DNA of 64,000 nucleotides from Desulforamulus hydrothermalis Lam5 = DSM 18033 (GCF_000315365.1 NZ_CAOS01000001.1:125456-189455), one strand, 5' to 3'; shown: positions 1-9,030, numbered from the stretch's first letter. Program-made: numbers and translations. Notes: generated by a model not told the origin, from the sequence alone.

Positions 1-188
1 ATTACATTGGCCGCTTGCGGGCCGCGAGTACCTTCTACTATATCAAATTCTACCGGCTGACCTTCTTCCAGTGTGCGATAACCATCGGTTTGAATAGCAG
101 AATAATGAACAAAAACATCCGTGCCGGATTCGGCTTCGATAAATCCGTACCCCTTATTTGCGTTAAACCATTTAACCTTACCTTGCAA
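1..188 (-). CDS. Cold-shock protein, CspA family (3' end cut by window edge)
   Basis: Small nucleic-acid-binding OB-fold protein that acts as an RNA chaperone in the cytoplasm. The reverse strand reads from a TTG start at 188 through [14 protein letters not shown] (RNP1-type motif) and DVFVHYSAI (RNP2-type motif), the hallmarks of the family. GAGGAGG lies just upstream of the TTG, which fixes the start. About 62 of the usual 65-70 residues are visible; the stop codon lies outside the window. It is divergent from the BMP transporter operon. Family assignment is secure; the exact paralogue is not. Confidence 0.93.
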   Translation of the reverse strand, partial: MQGKVKWFNANKGYGFIEAESGTDVFVHYSAIQTDGYRTLEEGQPVEFDIVEGTRGPQAANV

Positions 189-377
189 TTTATTTCCTCC
201 TCAAAATTATATAAAGCAAAACTGCTTCTACCTTAAAGTATGGGCAATAAAATGCCAAGCTATTCCTTGTCTTTAAAATATTTAACAGGTTTCAAAGAGG
301 TTTCTGATCCAGGGGGTGAGAAAGGTCATAACAGAGCAGTTAAGATTTACGTCTTTAAAATGTAAGGAGGGTAAAAG

Positions 378-1487
378 GTGAAAAAAATTTTATGGTTTGT
401 TTTAATGTTAATGCTTGCCTTTAATTTGGCTGGCTGTGGCGGCGAGAAGCCCCAGGTGCAAGATGATAAAAAGCAAGCTGCATCGTCTGAAAAACTGAAA
501 ATTGCGTTTGTTTATGTGGGGCCGGTGGGTGATGGCGGCTGGAGCTATGCCCATGACCAGGGGCGCAAGTATTTAGAACAGCAAATACCGGATGTGGAAA
601 CCACTTACATTGAGTCTGTACCTGAAGGTGCTGATTCTGAACGGGTAATTACCGAACTGGTTGAAAAGGGTAATAAAATTATTTTTGCTACCAGTTTTGG
701 CTTTATGGACAGTGTGATTAAGGTGGCACAAAAATATCCTGATGTAAAGTTCTTGCATTGCTCCGGTTACAAAACCGCCGAAAATGTTGGTACTTATTTT
801 GGTCGTATGTACCAGGCCCGCTATCTTACGGGTATTGTAGCCGGTAAAACCACCCAAAGCAATGTCATCGGCTATGTGGCTGCTTTCCCCATTCCCGAAG
901 TAATTCGTGGCATTAATGCTTTTACTCTGGGGGTACGTTCTGTTAACCCCAACGCCAAGGTAAAAGTGGTTTGGACCAACACCTGGTATGATCCCGCCGC
1001 TGAAAAAGAAGCAGCCAAGAGTCTGCTGGAAGCCGGGGCGGATGTAATTACGCAGCACCAGGATACTCCCGGGCCCCAACAGGCGGCTGAAGAAAAAGGT
1101 AAGTTCAGTATAGGGTACAACAGCGACATGAGCAAAATGGCACCCAAGGCAGTATTGACTTCTGCCGTCTGGAATTGGGGTCCCTACTATGTGGAAACTG
1201 TGAAAGCCATTAAAGAAGGAACCTGGAAGAGCAACCAGTACTGGGGGCCCATGTCTGATCAAATTGTTGACCTGGCACCCTTTGGCCCGATGGTTCCGGA
1301 TGATGTAAAAAAATTGGTAGAAAATAAAAAACAAGAGATTATTTCCGGTAAATTTGACGTATTTACCGGCCCCATCAAAGACCAAACCGGCAAGGAGCGT
1401 GTAGCCGCCGGCCAGCAAATGTCGGATGCAGATATGCTTTCCTTTGACTGGTTTGTGGAAGGTGTAGAAGGTACCATACCCAAATAA
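378..1487 (+). CDS. BMP-family lipoprotein, nucleoside/purine ABC transporter binding protein
   Basis: Extracytoplasmic substrate-binding protein (369 aa) of the Med/PnrA (BMP) family, which feeds purine nucleosides or related ligands to an ABC importer. A hydrophobic signal ends in the lipobox LAGC with the lipidated cysteine at residue 20. The body carries the family's early VGPVGDGGW stretch. It is the first gene of an operon with one ATPase, two permeases and xpt, and this context makes a purine or purine-nucleoside ligand the best guess. Start ATG follows TAAGGAGG. A stem-loop at 1496-1524 separates it from the ATPase and may hold its mRNA at a higher level. Confidence 0.9.
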   Translation: MKKILWFVLMLMLAFNLAGCGGEKPQVQDDKKQAASSEKLKIAFVYVGPVGDGGWSYAHDQGRKYLEQQIPDVETTYIESVPEGADSERVITELVEKGNKIIFATSFGFMDSVIKVAQKYPDVKFLHCSGYKTAENVGTYFGRMYQARYLTGIVAGKTTQSNVIGYVAAFPIPEVIRGINAFTLGVRSVNPNAKVKVVWTNTWYDPAAEKEAAKSLLEAGADVITQHQDTPGPQQAAEEKGKFSIGYNSDMSKMAPKAVLTSAVWNWGPYYVETVKAIKEGTWKSNQYWGPMSDQIVDLAPFGPMVPDDVKKLVENKKQEIISGKFDVFTGPIKDQTGKERVAAGQQMSDADMLSFDWFVEGVEGTIPK

Positions 1488-1495
1488 AAATAATT

Positions 1496-1524
1496 GCTGC
1501 TGGCAGGCATGTCCTGCCAGCAGC
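1496..1524 (+). terminator. Intercistronic stem-loop (partial terminator or mRNA stabiliser)
   Basis: A perfect 12-bp GC-rich stem (GCTGCTGGCAGG with CCTGCCAGCAGC, 5-nt loop) lies between the binding-protein gene and the ATPase gene. It lacks a long T-tract, so it more likely attenuates transcription or protects the upstream mRNA than fully terminates. This is a common arrangement behind binding-protein genes. Confidence 0.6.
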
Positions 1525-1545
1525 TGAATTTAAGGGGAGAGGGTT

Positions 1546-3075
1546 GTGACTGCCGATTTTCTGGTGGAAATGAAGCAAATCAGCAAAAGATTTCCTGGCG
1601 TGTTGGCCAACGACTGTATCGATTTGCAGGTAAAGAGAGGCGAAGTCCTGGCCTTATTGGGTGAAAACGGCTCGGGCAAAAGCACTTTGATGTCTATATT
1701 GTCTGGGCTTTACCGCCCGGATGCCGGTGAGATATATATTGAAGGCAGAAAAGTAAACTTTAAATCTCCTCGCGATGCCATTGATGCCGGCATTGGCATG
1801 GTACACCAGCATTTTAAACAAGTAGATACTTTTTCGGTGGCTGAAAATATTATATTGGGCAGCAAAGAAAAAAAATGCCTGTTACAGGCAGGTAAAGCAG
1901 AAAAAGAAATTGCAGAAATTTCGCGGGGATATGGCCTGCAAGTTGAGCCAACCGCAAAAATATGGCAGTTATCCATTGCCGAACGCCAGCGGGTAGAGAT
2001 TGTTAAGATGCTCTATCGAGGGTCCAAGGTGTTAATTCTGGACGAGCCGACTGCGGTACTTACACCTCAGGAGGCCCGGGAACTGTTTCAGGTTATCCGC
2101 CAGATGACTGCCCGGGGTCAATCTATTATATTAATTACTCACAAGCTTAACGAAGTGATGGAAGTGGCAGACCGGGTTACCATTTTGCGCGGCGGCAGGG
2201 CGGTGGCCACCAGGGAAAGAAAACAGGTAAATCAACGGGAACTGGCCAGGCTGATGATGGGCCAGGATGTTGTTGTTCCCAGCCAAAAACAACCAGGGCA
2301 ATTCGGTGAGGAAATATTGCGGCTGGACAGAGCTTCTGCTGCCAGTGACAGCCGGCGACCTGGTTTGCAGGATATTACTTTAACCGTCAGACAGGGTGAA
2401 ATACTGGGCATTGCCGGTATTGCCGGCAATGGGAGGCGCGAGCTGGCAGAGGTGATTGCCGGGTTACGTCCCCTGGATGGCGGTAAAATTTATATTTGCG
2501 GTAAAGATGTGACCAATCTCTCACCCATGGAAATTATACAGGAAGGGGTTAGCTATATTCCTGAGGACCGCCTGGGTACCGGGTTGGTTCCCAACCTTGG
2601 AGCGGTGGATAATTTGATTTTAAAGGAATACCGCCGGCCCTGGCTAAGCAGGGGACCTTTTATTTGCCGGCGCAAGGCTGCGCAATTTGCCACCCGTCTG
2701 ATCCATGAGGTGGGTGTAAAAGTTACCGGTCTGGATGCCCCGGTGAAAAAACTTTCCGGAGGTAATTTGCAGCGTCTTTTGTTAGCCAGGGAACTGGCTT
2801 CCTCACCCAAAGTGATTGTTGCTGTTTACCCGGTACGTGGTTTAGATATTGCGGCGTCCGAGGCAGTGCATAAAATGCTGCTGGAGCAGCGAAGCAAAGG
2901 GGCAGCCATTGTGCTGATTTCCGAAGATTTGGAAGAACTTTTAAAGCTCTCGGACAACATTGGGGTTTTATATAAGGGGAGCTTGATGGGAGTGCTTCCG
3001 GTGGAGGAAGCAGAACCGGAAAAAATCGGATTGATGATGCTGGGAGTCCGACCGGGGGAGGTTTTGGCTTCATGA
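1546..3075 (+). CDS. ABC transporter ATPase, nucleoside/sugar type (two ATPase domains)
   Basis: Cytoplasmic ATP-binding subunit (509 aa) with two fused nucleotide-binding domains, as in RbsA- and YufO-type importers. The first domain has Walker A GENGSGKST near residue 39 and Walker B LILDEPTAVLTPQE near 168. The second has a degenerate P-loop GIAGNGRREL near 288 and the signature LSGGNLQR near 400. Its Walker B reads VIVAVYPVRGLD, without the usual DEPT, so the second site is probably weak or inactive, as is common in this family. GTG start after GGGGAGAGGG. The gene overlaps the next by an ATGA junction. Confidence 0.9.
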   Translation: MTADFLVEMKQISKRFPGVLANDCIDLQVKRGEVLALLGENGSGKSTLMSILSGLYRPDAGEIYIEGRKVNFKSPRDAIDAGIGMVHQHFKQVDTFSVAENIILGSKEKKCLLQAGKAEKEIAEISRGYGLQVEPTAKIWQLSIAERQRVEIVKMLYRGSKVLILDEPTAVLTPQEARELFQVIRQMTARGQSIILITHKLNEVMEVADRVTILRGGRAVATRERKQVNQRELARLMMGQDVVVPSQKQPGQFGEEILRLDRASAASDSRRPGLQDITLTVRQGEILGIAGIAGNGRRELAEVIAGLRPLDGGKIYICGKDVTNLSPMEIIQEGVSYIPEDRLGTGLVPNLGAVDNLILKEYRRPWLSRGPFICRRKAAQFATRLIHEVGVKVTGLDAPVKKLSGGNLQRLLLARELASSPKVIVAVYPVRGLDIAASEAVHKMLLEQRSKGAAIVLISEDLEELLKLSDNIGVLYKGSLMGVLPVEEAEPEKIGLMMLGVRPGEVLAS

Positions 3076-4166
3076 TCAGACTGGAAAAACGTTCAGCACC
3101 CTCGACGGCCGGAATGGTTTTAATACCTTTAACAGCGATTATCCTGGCCCTTTTAACGGGTGCTGTTTTTCTTTATATTAACGGAATAAACTCTTCCCGG
3201 GGTGTAGGCTTGGGACAGGTGGCCGCGGTTTATGCAGGGATGCTGGAGGGAGCATTTGGTTCTGCCTATGGCCTGTCGGAAACAATTGTTAAGGCAATTC
3301 CTTTAATGTTGTGCGGTCTTGGCGTATCAATAGCTTTCCGTATGCAGTTATGGAACATCGGAGCCGAAGGGCAATTTTATATGGGCGCTTTTGCGGCCGC
3401 CTGGGTGGCCTTGAGTTTCCCTGATTTGCCTGTTTATGTGATGCTGCCGGCCATGGTTTTGGCAGGTATGCTGTGCGGCGGCCTGTGGGGACTTATACCT
3501 GCTATTCCCAGAGCATACTTGGGCGTTAACGAAACCATAACCACCTTGATGCTGAATTATGTAGCCATTTTATGGGTAAATTACCTTGTTTTTGGTCCCT
3601 GGAAGGATCCCCAAGGAATGAATTTTCCGCTCAGCAAACCTTTTACAGCGGCGGCGGTTTTGCCTACTCTCGGTAACAGTCGGGTACATTTGGGCCTGGT
3701 TTTTGCCCTGTTGCTGGCATTTATGCTCTGGCTGGCCTTGCGGCAATCCCGCTGGGGTTATGAAATTACTGTGATTGGCGAAAGCCCTAAAGCAGCTTGT
3801 TATGCCGGCATGAATATCACCAAAAACATTTTGCTGGTTATGTTCCTGAGCGGCGCCATAGCAGGCCTGGCAGGCATGGCTGAGGTTTCGGCCATTGCGC
3901 AAAGAATGCAGCAGGGCTTGAGCCCGGGATATGGCTATACTGCCATTATTGTTGCCTGGTTAGCTAAATTAAATCCCTTTGCCATTATTTTAGTATCCTT
4001 TTTGCTGGGCGCTTTGCAGGTGGGAGGTTACAGCGTACAATCCATTGGTGTGCCGGCTGCCATAGTATTTATGATTCAAGGCGCGCTTTTGTTTTTTATA
4101 TTGGGTGGCGAGTTTTTTAACCGCTATAAAATTGTCCTGCAAGGCAAAACAAAGGTGGAGGTGTAG
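3072..4166 (+). CDS. ABC transporter permease, BMP/nucleoside type (subunit 1)
   Basis: Integral membrane subunit (364 aa) with about ten hydrophobic segments. The conserved cytoplasmic block RMQLWNIGAEGQFYMGA (about residues 90-106) is typical of permeases of BMP-linked importers (YufP/NupP-like). The ATG overlaps the stop of the ATPase gene, implying translational coupling. It pairs with the shorter permease encoded three bases downstream. Substrate is inferred from xpt in the same operon. Confidence 0.88.
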   Translation: MIRLEKRSAPSTAGMVLIPLTAIILALLTGAVFLYINGINSSRGVGLGQVAAVYAGMLEGAFGSAYGLSETIVKAIPLMLCGLGVSIAFRMQLWNIGAEGQFYMGAFAAAWVALSFPDLPVYVMLPAMVLAGMLCGGLWGLIPAIPRAYLGVNETITTLMLNYVAILWVNYLVFGPWKDPQGMNFPLSKPFTAAAVLPTLGNSRVHLGLVFALLLAFMLWLALRQSRWGYEITVIGESPKAACYAGMNITKNILLVMFLSGAIAGLAGMAEVSAIAQRMQQGLSPGYGYTAIIVAWLAKLNPFAIILVSFLLGALQVGGYSVQSIGVPAAIVFMIQGALLFFILGGEFFNRYKIVLQGKTKVEV

Positions 4167-4169
4167 CCG

Positions 4170-5102
4170 GTGACCCAGGACTTTGTCATAACAATTTTAG
4201 CCACCGCCATTACGGCAGGCACTCCCATTCTTTACGCTGCGCTGGGCGAGCTGCTGGCAGAGAGATGCGGCATTCTTAACCTGGGTGTCGAAGGCATGAT
4301 GTTGGTGGGTGCCGTAACCGGATTTGTGTTTGCTGTCCGCACTAACGATCCCTGGCTGGGGGTGCTGGCAGCCATGCTGGGAGGCGGTTGTCTGGCTTTA
4401 ATCCACGCTTTTTTGACAGTCACACTGCAAGCTAACCAGGTGGTCAGCGGTTTGGCTTTAACTTTGTTTGGTACCGGGTTATCCGGTTTTATCGGCAAAC
4501 CCTATATCGGCATACCGGTGGAAAATTCTTTCAAACCGGTAAGCCTGGGTTTTCTTAGCGATATACCCTTTCTGGGGCCGGTATTTTTTTACCATGATAT
4601 GCTGGTTTATATCACATATATTTTAGTGCCGCTGCTTTGGTTTTTTATCTACTATACGCGTCCCGGTTTGCACCTGCGGGCGGTGGGAGAAAACCCGGCC
4701 GCTGCTGATGCCATGGGTGTCAGCGTTTATAAATTAAGGTACTTGTATGTTTTTCTGGGCGGTACCCTGGCGGGAGTAGGCGGGGCTTATCTTTCTCTGG
4801 CTTATGCCCCCGCCTGGCTGGAAAACATGACGGCCGGCAGAGGCTGGATTGCGGTGGCACTGGTGATATTTGCTATTTGGAATCCTTTGCGGGCCATGCT
4901 GGGCAGTTATCTTTTCGGCGGTATTGATGCGCTGGGTTTTCGTGCCCAGGCCATGGGGATTATGATTCCTTCATTCTTTTTAAAAATGTTGCCCTACATC
5001 TTTACCATCCTGGTTCTGGTGATGGTGACTCGTAAAGCGATGGCCAACCGGGTGGGTGCGCCGGGTGCCCTTGGTTTGCCCTACGACCGTGAAGAACGCT
5101 GA
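4170..5102 (+). CDS. ABC transporter permease, BMP/nucleoside type (subunit 2)
   Basis: Second membrane subunit (310 aa), homologous to YufQ/NupQ-type permeases. ERCGILNLGVEGMMLVGA (about residues 30-47) is the family's conserved block. Eight or so membrane segments follow. The GTG start comes three bases after the preceding stop, with GGTGGAGGTG as ribosome binding site. It forms a heterodimeric channel with the preceding permease. Confidence 0.88.
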   Translation: MTQDFVITILATAITAGTPILYAALGELLAERCGILNLGVEGMMLVGAVTGFVFAVRTNDPWLGVLAAMLGGGCLALIHAFLTVTLQANQVVSGLALTLFGTGLSGFIGKPYIGIPVENSFKPVSLGFLSDIPFLGPVFFYHDMLVYITYILVPLLWFFIYYTRPGLHLRAVGENPAAADAMGVSVYKLRYLYVFLGGTLAGVGGAYLSLAYAPAWLENMTAGRGWIAVALVIFAIWNPLRAMLGSYLFGGIDALGFRAQAMGIMIPSFFLKMLPYIFTILVLVMVTRKAMANRVGAPGALGLPYDREER

Positions 5103-5120
5103 TTTATCAGGGGGTTTTTT

Positions 5121-5693
5121 ATGCAGCTTTTAAAAGAGAAAATTTTACATAACAGTCAAGTGGTTTCCGATCATATATTAAGGGTAGACTCGTTTATCAA
5201 TCATATGATTGACCCCGCTGTGATGCAGGAAATCGGACAGGAGTTTGCCCGCCGTTTTTCCGGTACGCAGATTACCAAAGTGTTAACGGTTGAAGCATCG
5301 GGCATTGCGGTGGGTTTGGCAACGGCCATGACCCTGGAAGTTCCGCTGTTGTTTGCCAAGAAAAAAAGACCCTCCACTTTACAGGGGGACTGTTATCTTG
5401 CTAATATTTACTCATTTACCAAAAACGAGTCGGTAGATATTTATGTTGCCAGTCAGTTTTTAAGTTGTCACGATCGGGTGCTGATAGTTGATGATTTTTT
5501 AGCCCGGGGCGAGGCACTGAAAGGATTGATCAGACTGGTTGAACAGGCGGGTGCTCATCTGGCGGGGGTGGGTATAGTAATTGAAAAACTGTTTCAGGGT
5601 GGGGGTAAAGCCCTGCGTGAACAGGGCGTCAGGATTGAGTCTTTAATTAGAATTAAAAGTATGGAGAATAAACAGCTGCATTTAGAAGAATAA
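5121..5693 (+). CDS. xpt: Xanthine phosphoribosyltransferase
   Basis: Purine salvage enzyme (190 aa) that converts xanthine and PRPP to XMP. The PRPP-binding loop is [14 protein letters not shown] (about residues 121-134). The N-terminal part [20 protein letters not shown] and length are those of the Xpt family rather than of adenine phosphoribosyltransferase. It closes the nucleoside-importer operon, linking import with salvage. I looked for a purine riboswitch upstream of the operon and did not find one. Confidence 0.9.
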   Translation: MQLLKEKILHNSQVVSDHILRVDSFINHMIDPAVMQEIGQEFARRFSGTQITKVLTVEASGIAVGLATAMTLEVPLLFAKKKRPSTLQGDCYLANIYSFTKNESVDIYVASQFLSCHDRVLIVDDFLARGEALKGLIRLVEQAGAHLAGVGIVIEKLFQGGGKALREQGVRIESLIRIKSMENKQLHLEE

Positions 5694-5885
5694 GGCCGGC
5701 CTGCCGGCAGGGCAAGCATGTTGTAAAGCTTTAACGTTTCAAACGGTCTTTTGAACTCTGCCGGACACTTGTCTTAGCACCGCTTAATGAGCGAAACAGC
5801 AACCGGGGTAATTTTGTTAATACCGGCGGCTGGCTGGAACTTTCTGTTATGGCGTTACGTCAATTAAGTAACAGGAGGGAATTCT

Positions 5886-6776
5886 ATGCATAAGTCCGCA
5901 GGTAGTTATATAATTAGTGCTTTAATTATAGGTGCTGCTTTTTTTTGGCCGATGGGCCCGGGGCAAGCCGATGAAATCAAATTTGTGCCTAAAATTGAAA
6001 CCCCTGCCGGCAAGTCGTTATGTAATGAAGCAAATAAGCCGGTATCCTATGTAAACAGGGGCGAATTTGCGGTAAAGCTGGTAAATTATTTGGGGTTAAA
6101 CCTTGATAATTTTCGCTTTTTTAAAGCACCCGAAGTTTCAGACTTTTACGATGACGTGCCGGCTGGTTCACCACAGGCCAATGCCGTTATGATTTTAGCT
6201 TACAACGGTGCTTTGCCAACCACCGACAGGCTTTTCCGTCCGGCGGAAATATTATCAAGGGAAGAAATGGCGCAAGTGATAAGCTCTTTGTTGCGTCAAA
6301 AGGCTGCCGAACAGATAGAACCGCCTGCTGCCCTGCCGCCGATTAAAGATCTGGCTGCTGCCGGCAGCCGGGCAGTGGACGATATAAAATTGGTAGTAGG
6401 TTTAAATATTATGAGTTTAAACCGTGATGGCAGTTTTCTGCCCAAACAGGGTGTTACATCAGAAGAAGTGGTTGCTGCCTTAAAAGAAGTGAGGCAACTG
6501 GTCAGTGCAGGCGATGACGACGTGACAGCCAAAATTATTAGCGGGGCGGAAGGCGACAGAGTATTAGAAATTTCCTGGGGCGAAAAGCCTTCCAGCGGCT
6601 ATGAAATCTACATTGTGGATATTAAGTTGGAAGGCAATGTATTAACGGTTAATTATCAAACTAAAGAACCTTTGCCGGGTTCTTATAACTCGACAGTAAT
6701 TACTGAGCCGAAAGACAGCAAACCTATTCCGGTTAACTATCCGGCAGTGTTAAATATTAAATTAAACAAATTGTAA
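5886..6776 (+). CDS. Secreted protein with SLH-like region and PrcB-like C-terminal domain
   Basis: A 296-aa exported protein of unknown role. A signal peptide covers about residues 1-29. Residues 45-200 resemble S-layer homology repeats (VNRGEFAVKLVNYLG..., ...ILSREEMAQVISSLL), which usually bind secondary cell-wall polymers. Residues 215-290 (WGEKPSSGYEIYIVDI..., a beta-rich stretch with a late PLPGS) resemble the PrcB C-terminal domain of protease-associated proteins. Start ATG follows ACAGGAGGG. A strong terminator follows, so it is a single-gene unit. The domain calls are by eye. Confidence 0.65.
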   Translation: MHKSAGSYIISALIIGAAFFWPMGPGQADEIKFVPKIETPAGKSLCNEANKPVSYVNRGEFAVKLVNYLGLNLDNFRFFKAPEVSDFYDDVPAGSPQANAVMILAYNGALPTTDRLFRPAEILSREEMAQVISSLLRQKAAEQIEPPAALPPIKDLAAAGSRAVDDIKLVVGLNIMSLNRDGSFLPKQGVTSEEVVAALKEVRQLVSAGDDDVTAKIISGAEGDRVLEISWGEKPSSGYEIYIVDIKLEGNVLTVNYQTKEPLPGSYNSTVITEPKDSKPIPVNYPAVLNIKLNKL

Positions 6777-6790
6777 TTCTTATCAACTCA

Positions 6791-6838
6791 AAGGGAGGTT
6801 GCAATACTGCATTTTCGCAGTTGCAATTATCCCTTTTT
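6791..6838 (+). terminator. Rho-independent terminator
   Basis: AAGGGA pairs with TCCCTT around an inner stem TTGCAA..CTGC / GCAGTTGCAA, followed by TTTTTGTT. It terminates the SLH/PrcB-like gene. Confidence 0.8.
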
Positions 6839-6888
6839 GTTATTCTTAACATAATAAAATTCCCTGATCTTACGTTGCTTTAAAATGA

Positions 6889-6928
6889 CTGCTGCACCAT
6901 GAACTAAGCTGTTCGTAGTGCAGCAGCC
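6889..6928 (-). terminator. Stem-loop terminator of uspA (possibly bidirectional)
   Basis: CTGCTGCAC..GAAC pairs with GTTC..GTGCAGCAG. It lies just beyond the stop of the minus-strand UspA gene. The T-tract is weak on both strands. Confidence 0.6.
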
Positions 6929-6951
6929 TTATTTGTTGTATGGAGTTTTCG

Positions 6952-7389
6952 TCAGCGGATAATTAAGACCGGGCAGGAGGCGTGTCGAGAGACACGATTG
7001 CTGACACTTCCCATTAAATAGCCCTTTATTTCTCCTAAACCACGGCTTCCCAGGATGATTAAATCGTAATTTTCGGCCCGGGCTTTTTCTAAGATTTCGT
7101 CTGCCGGTTGCCCCATGACAATAAATGTATCAACAGCTATGTTATTACCACTAAACATAGAAATATATTGATCAAGTAATTCCTGGCCGTTTTTCATTAA
7201 TTCTTCAACAATGGCTTGCTGCGCCTGGCCTAAACGATCCACGGCCGTATTTACATAGGGAGGTAAACTGGGCACCACATGCATTAAAGTTATCTTGGCA
7301 GCCAGTTTTGCCGCTAACTCAACAGCATGGGACAGGGCCTTTCTGGCACGTTCAGAGCCGTCTAAGGGTACCAAAATTTTTTTATACAT
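6952..7389 (-). CDS. Universal stress protein, UspA family
   Basis: Cytoplasmic ATP-binding stress protein (145 aa). It begins MYKKILVPLDGSERARKAL and ends with the ATP-binding signature GSRGLGEIKGYLMGSVSNRV (G-x2-G-x9-G-S), then CPVLII. The ATG is preceded by AAGGAGGATATGCT. It stands alone, with its own terminator downstream. Family certain; specific stress role unknown. Confidence 0.92.
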   Translation of the reverse strand: MYKKILVPLDGSERARKALSHAVELAAKLAAKITLMHVVPSLPPYVNTAVDRLGQAQQAIVEELMKNGQELLDQYISMFSGNNIAVDTFIVMGQPADEILEKARAENYDLIILGSRGLGEIKGYLMGSVSNRVSRHASCPVLIIR

Positions 7390-7605
7390 AGCATATCCTC
7401 CTTGTTTTTAGGTGTAGTTCTCTTAAATATTAAAAATTCCTGCTATTTTGGGGAGGATATGCGCTGACTGATCTTCATCACCCCCTTCATGTTTGCCTGA
7501 TATACTTTATGAATGAATGGGCCCGTTTAGAATAATGTTTAAGAAGGGAATACTTGTATGCAGGACTAAAACCAGGTAAAAGTTCGTATTTTAAAATATT
7601 TGCTT

Positions 7606-7634
7606 TTGACAAACTTTAAGATTTATGCTATATT
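7606..7634 (+). promoter_or_regulatory. Sigma-A-type promoter of tRNA-Gly
   Basis: TTGACA at 7606-7611 and TATATT at 7629-7634 are separated by 17 bp and end 12 bp before the tRNA. Confidence 0.85.
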
Positions 7635-7646
7635 AACATTGTTGAT

Positions 7647-7721
7647 GCGGAAGTGGCTCAGTGGTAGAGCATCGCCTTGCCAAGGCGAGGGTCGCGGGTT
7701 CGAATCCCGTCTTCCGCTCCA
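7647..7721 (+). tRNA. tRNA-Gly(GCC)
   Basis: The 7-bp acceptor GCGGAAG/CTTCCGC, anticodon arm CGCCT-TGCC-AAGGCG with anticodon GCC, T-arm GCGGGTTCGAATCCCGT and encoded CCA at 7719-7721 are all visible. Confidence 0.97.
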
Positions 7722-7807
7722 GCTGTATCCAGCAGGGGGAAACCCTGCTTTTTGTGTTTCTTGTAAAACAATCTTGCAAACTTTTCTGAGGGAAGTAAGG
7801 GAAAGAC

Positions 7808-8458
7808 GTGAAAATACGCGTATATAAAAAGACGGGTAACCTGTATGATATTGAAGTTTTACATCCAAGGGCCACTGTGCAGGACTATCTGGATGCGGTT
7901 AACGAATTTATAGAAAAAAATACTGATCCTCCTTGCCGGGGTTGCGATGAATGCTGTTGGGAACGTATACCCCTGACCAGTATTGATGTTTATAATTATT
8001 TGCAACAAGCTAACCTGTTACAACTGGATAAACGCCGGCCGCTGCTGGATTTTCTGGAAAAGTATTGCTATGTATATGTGGAAGGCGGTGCGGTTGATAT
8101 CAGCCTGGGCTTCACCCTGGAAGGGGCTTGTATTTTTCTCAATCAACAAGAGCGAATTTGTTCCGCTTATGCATGCCGTTCCCTGGTTTGCCAGAGCTTT
8201 ATTTGCCTGGAGAGTACCTTAAGGGCACAGGAGTTGCGCTCAGAATTGGTAAATGCAGGCATGGATGAACTGGTGCGCCAGTGGCTGTGGCAAAGCCGCC
8301 AAGCAGGGCGTAAGCCGGTTGCGCATGAAGCACACAACCCTAACCCCAACCTGGCCGATTATCCAGCCAATGGCTTTACCGATAAAACCAGTTACCGCCA
8401 GGTTCTTTTAGCGGATATTTGCAGCCGGAAGCTGTGGAGCAAATTATATAAGCCCTAA
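7808..8458 (+). CDS. YkgJ-type cysteine-cluster protein
   Basis: A 216-aa protein with the cysteine arrangement of the YkgJ (CxxCxxCC) family, thought to bind an Fe-S cluster or zinc. The first set is CRGCDECC (residues 40-47). Further cysteines follow in CIFL..., ICSAYACRSLVCQSFIC. GTG start follows GGGAAGTAAGGGAAAGAC. Two small coiled-coil genes follow at short spacing and may be co-transcribed. Biochemical role unknown. Confidence 0.75.
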   Translation: MKIRVYKKTGNLYDIEVLHPRATVQDYLDAVNEFIEKNTDPPCRGCDECCWERIPLTSIDVYNYLQQANLLQLDKRRPLLDFLEKYCYVYVEGGAVDISLGFTLEGACIFLNQQERICSAYACRSLVCQSFICLESTLRAQELRSELVNAGMDELVRQWLWQSRQAGRKPVAHEAHNPNPNLADYPANGFTDKTSYRQVLLADICSRKLWSKLYKP

Positions 8459-8488
8459 AATAAGAAAAATTTTAATTTGGTGATCGGC

Positions 8489-8794
8489 ATGGTTACACAA
8501 ATTAAAGAAATTCGCAAGCGTAACCAATTAAAAAAATTAAACGCCTTGGTAAAGGAAATTTTGGAAGTCAGACAGTTTTTAAAATACTTTGATAACCTTA
8601 ACCTGCCGGATTACCAAGCGATGATTGATCAATTACCACAGGGCATTGAGCCGGGCTTGCTAATTCGTTTACAGCAGCGGCAGTCCTTGGCATATTATGG
8701 CTATTTTGAGCTTAAAGCACGGGAAGCAGCTTTAAAAAAAGCTATCCAAAAAGCTTCTGACGATTTGGATAACTTGTTAAAATTTGGGGAATAA
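8489..8794 (+). CDS. Small basic helical protein, tandem paralogue 1
   Basis: Not recognised. The 101-aa product is rich in Lys, Leu and Gln and predicted to be alpha-helical or coiled coil. ATG at 8489 is preferred over the upstream in-frame TTG at 8477 because GGTGAT at 8479-8484 sits at correct spacing. The N-terminus (MVTQIKEIRKRNQLKKLNAL) resembles that of the next gene (MVTDIRTYRHKQKLAHINEL), so the two probably arose by duplication. They follow the YkgJ-type gene on the same strand. Confidence 0.6.
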   Translation: MVTQIKEIRKRNQLKKLNALVKEILEVRQFLKYFDNLNLPDYQAMIDQLPQGIEPGLLIRLQQRQSLAYYGYFELKAREAALKKAIQKASDDLDNLLKFGE

Positions 8795-8801
8795 TAAATT
8801 T

Positions 8802-8993
8802 ATGGTAACTGATATTCGAACTTACCGGCATAAGCAAAAATTAGCCCATATCAATGAGCTGATCAAACAATTAATGCTTGTCAGGTCAGACATCCAAAGG
8901 TTGAAGATTGAAGAAGAGCGGTTGAAAAATGCCATTAGAGATTTGACCAAAGAATTAGCTTGGTCAGACCGGCCCAACATTTTACGCGAATAG
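8802..8993 (+). CDS. Small basic helical protein, tandem paralogue 2
   Basis: Not recognised. The 63-aa product is predicted to be one long amphipathic helix (about residues 10-55). The start is set at ATG 8802 because GGGGA lies just upstream and because the product then aligns from residue 1 with its upstream neighbour. It begins 8 bp after that gene stops. Confidence 0.55.
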   Translation: MVTDIRTYRHKQKLAHINELIKQLMLVRSDIQRLKIEEERLKNAIRDLTKELAWSDRPNILRE

Positions 8994-9030
8994 GGTCATT
9001 TGCCGGATTAACATGTGTCATGGAAAAAAC

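Noticed and set aside
240-377. Possible purine riboswitch before the nucleoside-transporter/xpt operon
   Set aside because: The conserved loop and junction sequences of the purine aptamer are not present.
573-1418. 281-codon ORF on the minus strand
   Set aside because: It lies wholly antisense to the BMP lipoprotein gene, has no ribosome binding site and no recognisable motif.
2800-2850. Degenerate Walker B in the second half of the nucleoside ABC ATPase as a sign of a pseudogene
   Set aside because: The frame is intact, and asymmetry between the two ATPase sites is normal in this importer family.
5694-5885. Possible riboswitch before the SLH/PrcB-like gene
   Set aside because: Some GC-rich dyads are visible, but I could not match GEMM, cobalamin or ydaO consensus blocks and no terminator precedes the gene.
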